A stretch of DNA of 47,492 nt. Source: Streptomyces lateritius. GTDB taxonomy: Bacteria; Actinomycetota; Actinomycetes; Streptomycetales; Streptomycetaceae. Position numbers and translations under genes: made by a program. Under the pieces are notes generated by a model, which worked only from the letters and a program-made list of their open reading frames with translations, was not told the DNA's origin and made no database searches. Shown here piece after piece: positions 25,563-33,175 of this stretch. Within the stretch, counting starts at the first letter, position 1. Each line of letters begins with the position of its first letter. The DNA is taken from assembly GCF_014649715.1 (NCBI RefSeq), contig NZ_BMTO01000002.1, forward strand, positions 294,718 through 342,209. The letters run 5' to 3'.

Positions 25563-27182
25563 ATGACCGCCAATGTGAGCGACGCCGTACCGGACGCCGC
25601 GCCGGGGACCGGAGCCGAGCCCGTCGACCGGAGCCGTACCGTCGCCGTCGTCGGCACGGGGACCATGGGCCAGGGAATCGCCCAGGTCGCCCTGGTCGCC
25701 GGACATCCCGTACGCCTCTACGACAGCGCCCCCGGCCGGGCCGAGGCGGCCGTCACCGCGCTCGCCGCCCGCCTGGACCGCCTGGTCGCGAAAGGCCGGA
25801 TGGACCGGTCGGAGCGCGACGGCGCCGTGGCCCGCCTGCACGCCGCGGCCGAGCCGGCGGAGCTGGCCGACGCCGCCCTCGTCGTCGAGGCGGTCGTCGA
25901 GGACCTCGCCGTCAAGCAGCGGCTCTTCGCCGAGCTCGAGAAGATCGTCGGCGACGACACCCTTCTCGCCACCAACACCTCCTCCCTCTCCGTCACCGCC
26001 GTCGCGGGCGCGCTGCGGCTGCCCGGCCGGTTCGTGGGGCTGCACTTCTTCAACCCGGCCCCGCTGCTTCCGCTCGTCGAGGTCGTCAGCGGCTTCGCCA
26101 CGGACCCGGCCGCCGCCACGCGCGCGTACGAGACCGCGAAGAGCTGGGGCAAGACGCCGGTGCGCTGCGCGGACACCCCCGGCTTCATCGTGAACCGCAT
26201 AGCCAGGCCCTTCTACGCGGAGGCGCTGCGGGTCCACGAGGAGGGTGCGGCCGATCCGGCCACCATCGACGCGGCCCTGCGCGAGTGCGGCGGCTTCCGC
26301 ATGGGGCCCTTCGAGCTGACCGACCTCATCGGTCAGGACGTGAACGAGGCCGTCACCCGCTCCGTCTGGGAATCCTTCTACCAGGACCCCAGGTTCACCC
26401 CGTCCCTCGCCCAGCGGCGCCTGGTGGAATCGGGCCGGCTCGGCCGCAAGTCGGGGCACGGCTGGTTCCCGTACGGGGAGGGCGCGCCGGCCGCCGAGCC
26501 GCACACCGCGCCGCCGGCCAGGCCGCCGGCCTCCGTCACGGTCCAGGGCGACCTCTACCAGGCCCGCGAACTGGCACGAGTGATCCAGGAAGCCGGCGTC
26601 CCGGTCGACTTCGCGGACGACGCCGTGCCGGGCTATCCCGGCTGGATCGAGCTGCCCAGCGGCACCAGGCTCTTCCTCGCCGACGGCACCGCGGCCGACG
26701 ACGCCGAGATGCCGGTCATCCACTTCGACCTGGCGCTGGACTTCCGCACCTGCGAGCGGATCGTCCTGGCCCCGGCCTCCACAGTGGCGGACGGCGCACT
26801 TGCCGAGGCGATCGGCCTCTTCCAGGCGGCCGGCAAGAAGGTCAGCGTCATCCGTGACGTCCCCGGCATGATCGTCGCCCGGACGGTCGCGATGCTCGCC
26901 GACTTCGCGTTCGACGCCGCCACGCGCGCGGTGGCGGAACCCGACGACATCGACACCGCGATGCGGCTCGGCGTGAACTACCCGCGCGGGCCCCTCGCCT
27001 GGGGCGAGGAGCTGGGCGCGGGCTGGGTGCTCGAGACGCTCTCGAACCTCCACGAGGAGTACCCGACGGGCCGCTACGCCCCCTCCCAGGCGCTGCGCCG
27101 GCGCGTCGCCGCCGAGCACGCCGCGGCAGCCGAGCAGTCCGCCGCCGAGCAGGCCTCGGCGGGCGCGGAGGCCTCGTCATGA
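25563..27182 (+). CDS. paaH: 3-Hydroxyacyl-CoA dehydrogenase (PaaH-type)
   Basis: A 539-residue NAD-dependent enzyme. The Rossmann motif GTGTMG is at 31-36. The catalytic region includes LLATNTSSLSVTAVA and LHFFNPAPLLPLVEVV, followed by two C-terminal dehydrogenase domains (GFIVNRIARPFYAEAL and GMIVARTVAMLADFAFDAA). Context in the paa locus, divergent from paaN across a shared operator and cotranscribed with the TetR gene, suggests 3-hydroxyadipyl-CoA as substrate; a general 3-hydroxybutyryl-CoA role remains possible. The ATG at 25563 has GGGGAGG nine bases upstream. It ends overlapping the TetR start (ATGA). The last 25 residues are an Ala/Glu-rich tail. Confidence 0.9.
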   Translation: MTANVSDAVPDAAPGTGAEPVDRSRTVAVVGTGTMGQGIAQVALVAGHPVRLYDSAPGRAEAAVTALAARLDRLVAKGRMDRSERDGAVARLHAAAEPAELADAALVVEAVVEDLAVKQRLFAELEKIVGDDTLLATNTSSLSVTAVAGALRLPGRFVGLHFFNPAPLLPLVEVVSGFATDPAAATRAYETAKSWGKTPVRCADTPGFIVNRIARPFYAEALRVHEEGAADPATIDAALRECGGFRMGPFELTDLIGQDVNEAVTRSVWESFYQDPRFTPSLAQRRLVESGRLGRKSGHGWFPYGEGAPAAEPHTAPPARPPASVTVQGDLYQARELARVIQEAGVPVDFADDAVPGYPGWIELPSGTRLFLADGTAADDAEMPVIHFDLALDFRTCERIVLAPASTVADGALAEAIGLFQAAGKKVSVIRDVPGMIVARTVAMLADFAFDAATRAVAEPDDIDTAMRLGVNYPRGPLAWGEELGAGWVLETLSNLHEEYPTGRYAPSQALRRRVAAEHAAAAEQSAAEQASAGAEASS

Positions 27183-27772
27183 CCACCGCGAAGCGCGACA
27201 CGTACACCCCCGAGACGCTGCTCTCCGTCGCCGTGCGGGTCTTCAACGAGCGCGGCTACGACGGCACCTCCATGGAGCACCTCTCCAAGGCGGCGGGGAT
27301 CTCCAAGTCCTCGATCTACCACCACGTCACGGGCAAGGAGGAGCTGCTGCGGCGCGCCGTCAGCCGCGCCCTCGACGGGCTCTTCGCCATCCTCGACGAG
27401 CCGGGCGCCGGGCAGGGACGGGCCATCGAGCGGGTCGAGTACGTGACCCGGCGCACCGTCGAGGTGCTGACGGCGGAGCTGCCGTACGTGACGCTGCTGC
27501 TGCGGGTGCGGGGCAACACCGGCACCGAGCGGTGGGCGCTGGACCGGCGCCGGGAGTTCGACCAGAAGGTCGCCGAGCTGCTGAAAGCCGCCGTGGCCGA
27601 CGGGGACCTGCGGGCCGATGTGGACATCAAGCTGGCCACCCGGTTGCTCTTCGGCATGATCAACTCGCTGGTGGAGTGGTACCGGCCGCACCCCGGCGGC
27701 AACGCGGACCGCGAGCAGCTCGCCGACACCGTCGTCCACCTCGCCTTCGACGGGCTGCGCACCGTCCGCTGA
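27179..27772 (+). CDS. paaR: TetR-family regulator, probable PaaR
   Basis: A 197-residue TetR repressor. The helix-turn-helix is TSMEHLSKAAGISKSSIYHHVTGKEELL-like (about residues 30-57), with a ligand domain behind it. Translationally coupled to the paaH-type gene by ATGA. Three near-identical palindromes, upstream of paaA, paaN and the bkd operon, make it the best candidate for the DNA-binding protein; phenylacetyl-CoA is the ligand known for PaaR proteins in other bacteria, and is inferred here. Confidence 0.85.
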   Translation: MTTAKRDTYTPETLLSVAVRVFNERGYDGTSMEHLSKAAGISKSSIYHHVTGKEELLRRAVSRALDGLFAILDEPGAGQGRAIERVEYVTRRTVEVLTAELPYVTLLLRVRGNTGTERWALDRRREFDQKVAELLKAAVADGDLRADVDIKLATRLLFGMINSLVEWYRPHPGGNADREQLADTVVHLAFDGLRTVR

Positions 27773-27806
27773 CGAGCCGGCCCCCGGAGCCGCCTGGCGG
27801 AGGAGG

Positions 27807-27823
27807 GGCCCGCGCGGCGGGCC
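27807..27823. terminator. Short GC hairpin between convergent genes
   Basis: GGCCCGC-GCG-GCGGGCC, a 7-bp stem with a 3-nt loop, lies in the 58-bp gap between the convergent tetR and lrp genes. Weak by itself. Confidence 0.4.
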
Positions 27824-27830
27824 GGCCGGG

Positions 27831-28379
27831 TCAGTGGTCCGGATCCAGGTCCGTCTCCTCGAAGACCAGCAGCGTGCGGGTGGAGAGCACCTCGGGGATC
27901 GACTGGAGCTTGGTCAGCACCAGCTCGCGCAGCGTCCTGTTGTCCGGCGTGTGGACCAGGAGCAGGACGTCGAAGTCTCCGCTGACGAGTGCGATGTGCG
28001 CGGCGCCGGGGAGGGCCTGGAGCTGCTCGCGCACGGTGCGCCAGGAGTTCTGCACGATCTTGAGCGTGATGTACGCCGATGCTCCCTGCCCGGCGCGTTC
28101 GTGGTTGACGCGCGCGCTGAAGCCGCGGATCACCCCGTCGTCGATGAGCCGGTTGATCCGCGCGTAGGCGTTCGCCCGCGACACGTGGACCCGCTCGGCG
28201 ACGGCTCGTATCGAGGCGCGGCCGTCCGTCTGGAGGAGGCGGAGGATGTCGCGGTCGATGGCGTCCAGGGGGCGCACCACCGGCGCCTGGGACGTACCAC
28301 CGGGCCCGGGGCCGGGCGGTGTGCTCGGGCCGGGGGGCAGGCCCCGCTCCCGGCCCTCGGCCATTTGTTCATCCGCCAT
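27831..28379 (-). CDS. bkdR: Lrp/AsnC-family regulator, probable BkdR
   Basis: A 182-residue regulator. After a Pro/Gly-rich N-terminal extension of about 36 residues comes the helix-turn-helix domain (LDAIDRDILRLLQTDGRASI, then VSRANAYARINRLIDDG). The C-terminal RAM/ligand domain runs from about 100 onward (ASAYITLKIVQ, SGDFDVLLLVHTPDN). I used the ATG at 28379 with a GGGGGG ribosome site; other ATGs a few codons upstream are possible. It is divergent from the branched-chain 2-oxoacid dehydrogenase genes, the position of BkdR, whose usual effectors are branched-chain amino acids. Confidence 0.88.
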   Translation of the reverse strand: MADEQMAEGRERGLPPGPSTPPGPGPGGTSQAPVVRPLDAIDRDILRLLQTDGRASIRAVAERVHVSRANAYARINRLIDDGVIRGFSARVNHERAGQGASAYITLKIVQNSWRTVREQLQALPGAAHIALVSGDFDVLLLVHTPDNRTLRELVLTKLQSIPEVLSTRTLLVFEETDLDPDH

Positions 28380-28423
28380 GTCCCCCCGCCTCTCTCCCAT
28401 GGACGACATGCTCCTATCCCAGG

Positions 28424-28447
28424 CTGTGGAGAACCGATTGTCCACAG
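28424..28447. other. Inverted DnaA-box pair CTGTGGA-n10-TCCACAG
   Basis: TTGTCCACA at 28438-28446 is an exact DnaA box. The opposite arm, TGTGGAGAA (28425-28433), is a one-mismatch box facing it, so the pair forms an inverted repeat in the lrp-bkd divergent gap. Confidence 0.5.
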
Positions 28448-28479
28448 GCTGAGGGCGCCTGTAGCCAAAATGCCTCCAC

Positions 28480-28498
28480 GACCGAACAATCGGTAGGT
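28480..28498. promoter_or_regulatory. Weaker TetR (PaaR)-type operator upstream of bkdA
   Basis: GACCGAACAATCGGTAGGT matches the paaA-side palindrome (reverse complement) at 16 of 19 positions. It lies 68 bp upstream of the bkdA start. Confidence 0.6.
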
Positions 28499-28565
28499 GA
28501 GGCGCGCCACATTCGCGCCACCCGCCCTCGGGTCTTATGCCCGCTCCCACGAGGAGGTGGACTCG

Positions 28566-29717
28566 TTGCAACAGCGCAGTTCGACAGTCCAAGAGCCGCC
28601 CGCCGCCACCCCTGCCTACCGGCCCACTCCGCCGCCGGCGTGGAAGCCCCGCACCGACCCGGGCCCGCTGCTGCCCGACGCCGAGCCGTTCCGGGTCCTC
28701 GGCACGGACGCCGTGGCCTCCGCCGACCCCGAGCTGCTGCGGCGGCTCTACGCGGAGCTGGTACGCGGCCGTCGGTACAACGCGCAGGCCACCGCCCTGA
28801 CCAAGCAGGGCCGCCTCGCGGTGTACCCCTCCACCACCGGCCAGGAGGCGAGCGAGGTCGCGGCCGCGCTCGCCCTGGAGGACCGCGACTGGCTGTTCCC
28901 CTCGTACCGCGACACCCTCGCCGCCGTCGCCCGTGGCCTCGACCCCGTCCAGGCCCTGACGCTGCTGCGCGGGGACTGGCACACCGGGTACGACCCGCGT
29001 GAGCACCGCGTGGCGCCGCTGTCCACCCCGCTCGCCACCCAGCTGCCGCACGCGGTGGGCCTGGCCCACGCCGCCCGGCTCAAGGGCGACGACGTGGTCG
29101 CGCTCGCCATGGTCGGCGACGGCGGCACCAGCGAGGGCGACTTCCACGAGGCGCTGAACTTCGCCGCCGTCTGGCAGGCGCCGGTGGTCTTCCTGGTCCA
29201 GAACAACGGCTTCGCGATCTCCGTGCCGCTCGCCAAGCAGACCGCGGCCCCCTCCCTGGCCCACAAGGCCGTCGGGTACGGCATGCCGGGCCGGCTCGTC
29301 GACGGGAACGACGCCGTCGCCGTCCACCAGGTGCTGACCGAGGCCGTGGCACGGGCGCGACGGGGCGGCGGACCGACGCTGGTCGAGGCCGTCACGTACC
29401 GCATCGACGCGCACACCAACGCCGACGACGCCACGCGCTACCGCGGCGACAGCGAGGTCGAGGCGTGGCGGGCACACGACCCGATCCTCCTCCTGGAGCG
29501 GGAGATGACCGAGCGCGGAATCCTCGACGAGGACGGGAAGCGGGCGGCGGCCGAGGCCGCGGAGACGATGGCGGCGGCGCTGCGCGAGCGGATGAACGCC
29601 GACCCCGTCCTCGACCCGATGGATCTGTTCGCGCACGTCTACGCCGAGCAGACCACCCAGCTGCGCGAGCAGGCGGCGCAGCTGCGTGCCGAACTCGACG
29701 CCGAGAGCGAGGCGTGA
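28566..29717 (+). CDS. bkdA: Branched-chain 2-oxoacid dehydrogenase E1 component, alpha subunit
   Basis: A 383-residue thiamine-diphosphate-dependent decarboxylase subunit. The ThDP motif runs from GDGGTSEGDFHEALNFAA (184-201) to QNN (212-214). The N-terminal YRPTPPPAWKPRTDPGPLLPD is typical of Streptomyces E1alpha. The start is a TTG at 28566 with GGAGG exactly eight bases upstream; an in-frame ATG-like start at 28497 would add 23 residues spanning this ribosome site. Its stop overlaps the E1beta start (TGATG). The complex supplies branched-chain acyl-CoA starters for fatty acids and polyketides as well as degrading Val, Leu and Ile. Confidence 0.94.
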   Translation: MQQRSSTVQEPPAATPAYRPTPPPAWKPRTDPGPLLPDAEPFRVLGTDAVASADPELLRRLYAELVRGRRYNAQATALTKQGRLAVYPSTTGQEASEVAAALALEDRDWLFPSYRDTLAAVARGLDPVQALTLLRGDWHTGYDPREHRVAPLSTPLATQLPHAVGLAHAARLKGDDVVALAMVGDGGTSEGDFHEALNFAAVWQAPVVFLVQNNGFAISVPLAKQTAAPSLAHKAVGYGMPGRLVDGNDAVAVHQVLTEAVARARRGGGPTLVEAVTYRIDAHTNADDATRYRGDSEVEAWRAHDPILLLEREMTERGILDEDGKRAAAEAAETMAAALRERMNADPVLDPMDLFAHVYAEQTTQLREQAAQLRAELDAESEA

Positions 29718-30742
29718 TGACGACCGCGCAGAAGACGGCGGACAAGGCCTCGGCCAAGCCCGCCACCATGGCCCAGGCCCTGCAGCGGGCCATGCGCGAC
29801 GCCATGGCCGAGGACCCGACCGTCCATGTGATGGGCGAGGACGTCGGCACGCTGGGCGGTGTCTTCCGGGTGACGGACGGCCTGGCGAAGGAGTTCGGCG
29901 AGGACCGCTGCACGGACACGCCGCTGGCCGAGGCCGGCATTCTCGGCACGGCCGTCGGCATGGCGATGTACGGGCTGCGTCCGGTCGTCGAGATGCAGTT
30001 CGACGCGTTCGCCTACCCGGCGTTCGAGCAGCTGATCAGCCATGTGTCGCGGATGCGGAACCGCACCCGCGGCGCGATGCCGATGCCGCTGGTGGTCCGC
30101 GTGCCGTACGGCGGCGGGATCGGCGGCGTCGAGCACCACAGCGACTCCTCCGAGGCGTACTACATGGCGACTCCGGGGCTCCATGTCGTCACCCCGGCCA
30201 CGGTCGAGGACGCCTACGGTCTGCTGCGGGCGGCGATCGCCTCCGACGACCCGGTCGTCTTCCTGGAGCCCAAGAGGCTGTACTGGTCGAAGGCCGACTG
30301 GTCGCCCGAGGCGCCCGCGCCGGTGGAGCCGATCGGCAAGGCCGTGGTGCGGCGCAGCGGAAGCAGCGCCACGCTGATCACGTACGGGCCGTCCCTGCCG
30401 GTCTGTCTGGAGGCGGCCGAGGCCGCCCGGGCGGAGGGCTGGAACCTGGAGGTGGTCGACCTGCGCTCGCTGGTGCCGTTCGACGACGAGACGGTCTGCG
30501 CGTCGGTGCGGCGCACCGGGCGGGCGGTCGTCGTGCACGAGTCGGCCGGCTTCGGCGGCCCGGGCGGCGAGATCGCCGCGCGGGTGACCGAGCGCTGCTT
30601 CCACCACCTGGAGGCGCCGGTGCTCCGGGTCGCCGGATTCGACATCCCGTACCCGCCGCCGATGCTGGAGCGGCACCATCTGCCGGGCGTGGACCGGATC
30701 CTCGACGCGGTGGCGCGGCTGCAGTGGGAGGCGGGGAGCTGA
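29717..30742 (+). CDS. bkdB: Branched-chain 2-oxoacid dehydrogenase E1 component, beta subunit
   Basis: A 341-residue E1beta subunit. Conserved stretches are VMGEDVGTLGGVFRVTDGL (about 38-56), DTPLAEAGILGTAVGMAMYG, and the C-terminal transketolase domain (ATLITYGPSLPVCLEAA; VVDLRSLVPFDDETV; VVVHESAGFGGPGGEIAA). It starts at the ATG that shares one base with the bkdA TGA and ends sharing one base with the bkdC ATG, so subunit stoichiometry is set by coupled translation. Confidence 0.95.
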   Translation: MTTAQKTADKASAKPATMAQALQRAMRDAMAEDPTVHVMGEDVGTLGGVFRVTDGLAKEFGEDRCTDTPLAEAGILGTAVGMAMYGLRPVVEMQFDAFAYPAFEQLISHVSRMRNRTRGAMPMPLVVRVPYGGGIGGVEHHSDSSEAYYMATPGLHVVTPATVEDAYGLLRAAIASDDPVVFLEPKRLYWSKADWSPEAPAPVEPIGKAVVRRSGSSATLITYGPSLPVCLEAAEAARAEGWNLEVVDLRSLVPFDDETVCASVRRTGRAVVVHESAGFGGPGGEIAARVTERCFHHLEAPVLRVAGFDIPYPPPMLERHHLPGVDRILDAVARLQWEAGS

Positions 30743-32178
30743 TGGCCCAGGTGCTCGAGTTCAAGCTGCCGGACCTCGGGGAGGGGCTGACCGAGGCGGA
30801 GATCGTGCGGTGGCTGGTGAACGTCGGCGATGTCGTCGCCATCGACCAGCCGGTCGTCGAGGTCGAGACCGCCAAGGCGATGGTCGAGGTGCCCTGCCCC
30901 TACGGGGGCGTGGTGACCGCCCGCTTCGGCGACGAGGGGACCGAACTTCCCGTCGGCGCACCGCTGCTGACGGTCGCGGTGGGAGGAACGGAGGCGCCGG
31001 CGACAGGCGCCCCGGGCGCCTCGGCCGCGAAGCCCGCTTCCTCGGAGTCGCCGGTGCCGGCGGAGTCGGCGGTGTCGTCGGAGTACTCCGGCAATGTGCT
31101 CGTCGGGTACGGCACGGCCGGCCCCGCGGCGCGACGCCGCCGGGTGCGCCGTGACGACCCGGTGCTGACCGGTACGCCGTCGGGCGCCCCGGCCGGATCG
31201 GCGCAGGTGGTCGCCACCGCCCCGCGCACCGCCGCGCCCACCGCCGGTCACCAGGGGCCCGTGCCGGTGATCTCGCCGCTCGTGCGGAAGCTGGCCCGCG
31301 AGAAGGGGCTGGATCTGCGCGAGGTGCGGGGATCGGGTCCGGACGGGCTGATCCTGCGGGCCGACGTGGAACGGGCCGTGACCGCAGCCGGGACGGCTGC
31401 CGCACCCGCGGCACCCGCGTCCGTGCCGGTGTCCGCGAACGGGTCGGCGCCCGGCCGGGTGTCGACGTCCGCGCCGGTGGCCGCGGGTGCCGGTGAGCGG
31501 ATTCCCCTCAGGGGAGTCCGCGGCGCCGTGGCCGACAAGCTGTCGCGCAGCCGTACGGAGATCCCGGACGCGACCTGCTGGGTGGACGCCGACGCGACCG
31601 AGCTCATGGCGGCACGGACCGCGATGAACGCCGCAGGCGGGCCGAAGATCTCGCTGCTCGCGCTGCTCGCCCGGATCTGCGTCCATGCGCTCTCCCGCCA
31701 CCCGGAGCTCAACTCCACAGTGGACATGGCCGCCCGGGAGATCGTTCGGCTGCCGTCCATGCACCTCGGGTTCGCGGCCCAGACCGAGCGTGGTCTGGTC
31801 GTCCCGGTGGTCCGGGACGCGGGGACGCGGACGGCGGAGTCGCTGACCGAGGAGTTCGCGCGGCTGACCGAGGCGGCGCGGCAGGGGACGCTGACCCCGG
31901 CGGACCTGACGGGCGGGACGTTCACGCTGAACAACTACGGGGTGTTCGGGGTCGACGGCTCCACGCCGATCATCAACCACCCCGAGGCGGCGATGCTCGG
32001 AGTCGGCCGGATCATCCCCAAGCCATGGGTCCACCAGGGCGAACTGGCCGTCCGCCAGGTCGTCCAGCTGTCGCTGACCTTCGACCACCGGGTCTGCGAC
32101 GGCGGCACGGCCGGCGGCTTCCTCCGCTATGTCGCGGACTGCGTCGAGCACCCCGCGGTCCTGCTGCGCACCCTCTGA
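30742..32178 (+). CDS. bkdC: Branched-chain 2-oxoacid dehydrogenase E2 (dihydrolipoyl acyltransferase)
   Basis: A 478-residue acyltransferase. There is one lipoyl domain (1-78) with the lipoylated Lys45 in EVETAKAMVEV. A Pro/Ala/Ser linker follows, then a peripheral-subunit-binding domain (about 173-213, VISPLVRKLAREKGLDLREV) and, after a second linker, a catalytic domain ending with DHRVCDGG (His449, Asp453). No E3 gene is adjacent; the dihydrolipoyl dehydrogenase must be encoded elsewhere. A strong hairpin two bases after the stop ends the operon. Confidence 0.95.
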   Translation: MAQVLEFKLPDLGEGLTEAEIVRWLVNVGDVVAIDQPVVEVETAKAMVEVPCPYGGVVTARFGDEGTELPVGAPLLTVAVGGTEAPATGAPGASAAKPASSESPVPAESAVSSEYSGNVLVGYGTAGPAARRRRVRRDDPVLTGTPSGAPAGSAQVVATAPRTAAPTAGHQGPVPVISPLVRKLAREKGLDLREVRGSGPDGLILRADVERAVTAAGTAAAPAAPASVPVSANGSAPGRVSTSAPVAAGAGERIPLRGVRGAVADKLSRSRTEIPDATCWVDADATELMAARTAMNAAGGPKISLLALLARICVHALSRHPELNSTVDMAAREIVRLPSMHLGFAAQTERGLVVPVVRDAGTRTAESLTEEFARLTEAARQGTLTPADLTGGTFTLNNYGVFGVDGSTPIINHPEAAMLGVGRIIPKPWVHQGELAVRQVVQLSLTFDHRVCDGGTAGGFLRYVADCVEHPAVLLRTL

Positions 32179-32180
32179 CA

Positions 32181-32212
32181 GCGTGCCGGGGGCCGGGCGG
32201 CCCCCGGCACGC
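32181..32212 (+). terminator. Hairpin terminator of the bkd operon
   Basis: Perfect 14-bp stem, GCGTGCCGGGGGCC with GGCCCCCGGCACGC, loop GGGC, starting two bases after the bkdC stop. Confidence 0.85.
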
Positions 32213-32305
32213 CGCACGGGCCGCAGCCCCGGCACCCGTCTCCGTCCTTGAGACAGTGGCCGGTCCTCCGGGCCGGAGCGGGCGGAGGCGGACCATACTG
32301 CTGGG

Positions 32306-33175
32306 ATGACGACCGCGTATGACGCCATCGTGCTGGCCGGAGGTGCCGCCGGCCGGCTCGGCGGGGTGGACAAACCCGCCGTGCGGGTCGGGGGCCGGGC
32401 CCTGCTCGACCGGGTGCTCGCCGCCTGCCGGGGGGCCGGGCGCACCGTGGTCGTCGGCGGGCGCCGGGAGACCGTACGACCCGTGGTCTGGGCCAGGGAG
32501 CAGCCGCCCGGGCAAGGGCCCCTGGCGGCGCTCGACGCGGGGCTGTGCCGGGTCGAGGCCGGCACCGTGCTCGCCCTCTCCGCCGATCTGCCGTTCCTCG
32601 ACGAGGGGACCTGCCGACAGCTCCTCGACGCACTGGGCGGGGCCCCCCATTCCGAGGCCGCGCTCCTGGTGGACGCCGGCGGACGGGACCAGCCGCTGGT
32701 CGCCGCCTACCGCACCGAGGCGCTCCGGCGTGAGCTCGCTCTCATCACCTCCGCGCACGGCACCCTTTCCGGCCTGCCGCTGCGTCTGCTCACCCAGGAG
32801 CTCCGCGTCATCCGGATCACCGCGGCGCCCCTGGCCTCCTTCGACTGCGACACCTGGGAGGACATCGCAGCGGCCCGGACCCGGATCAGGGAGCATGGGA
32901 ACGTGCTGGACGAATGGATCACCGCAGTCAAGGACGAACTGGGCATCGAGATCGACGTCGACACCGGCGTGTTGCTCGATCTGGCCCGGGACGCCGCCCA
33001 CGGCGTAGCCCGCCCCGCCGCACCGCTGACCACGTTCCTGGTCGGCTACGCGGCGGGCAGGGCCGGAGCCGACGGGGGCCCGGAGGCGGTCGCCGAGGCG
33101 GCCCGCAAGGCCGCCGCGCTCGCCAACCGCTGGGCCGCCGAGACGGACCAGGGCAAGCAGGACGACGCCGGATGA
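32306..33175 (+). CDS. mobA: MobA-like molybdenum cofactor guanylyltransferase fused to DUF6457
   Basis: A 289-residue fusion. Residues 1-195 form a MobA-type nucleotidyltransferase with LAGGAAGRLGGVDK (10-23) and the Asp-containing LSADLPFLD, which would transfer GMP to molybdopterin. Residues from about 200 (LDEWITAVKDELGIEIDVDTGVLLDLARDAAHGV) form a helical DUF6457 domain, frequent next to Moco genes in actinobacteria. Start ATG 32306, with no strong ribosome site. It overlaps the moeA start (ATGA), which supports a role in cofactor synthesis. Confidence 0.88.
   Translation: MTTAYDAIVLAGGAAGRLGGVDKPAVRVGGRALLDRVLAACRGAGRTVVVGGRRETVRPVVWAREQPPGQGPLAALDAGLCRVEAGTVLALSADLPFLDEGTCRQLLDALGGAPHSEAALLVDAGGRDQPLVAAYRTEALRRELALITSAHGTLSGLPLRLLTQELRVIRITAAPLASFDCDTWEDIAAARTRIREHGNVLDEWITAVKDELGIEIDVDTGVLLDLARDAAHGVARPAAPLTTFLVGYAAGRAGADGGPEAVAEAARKAAALANRWAAETDQGKQDDAG

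Noticed and set aside
22674..27119. 1481-codon minus-strand open frame
   Set aside because: It spans several unrelated confirmed genes, changes composition at their borders and has no recognizable domain. Long spurious frames are expected at this GC content.
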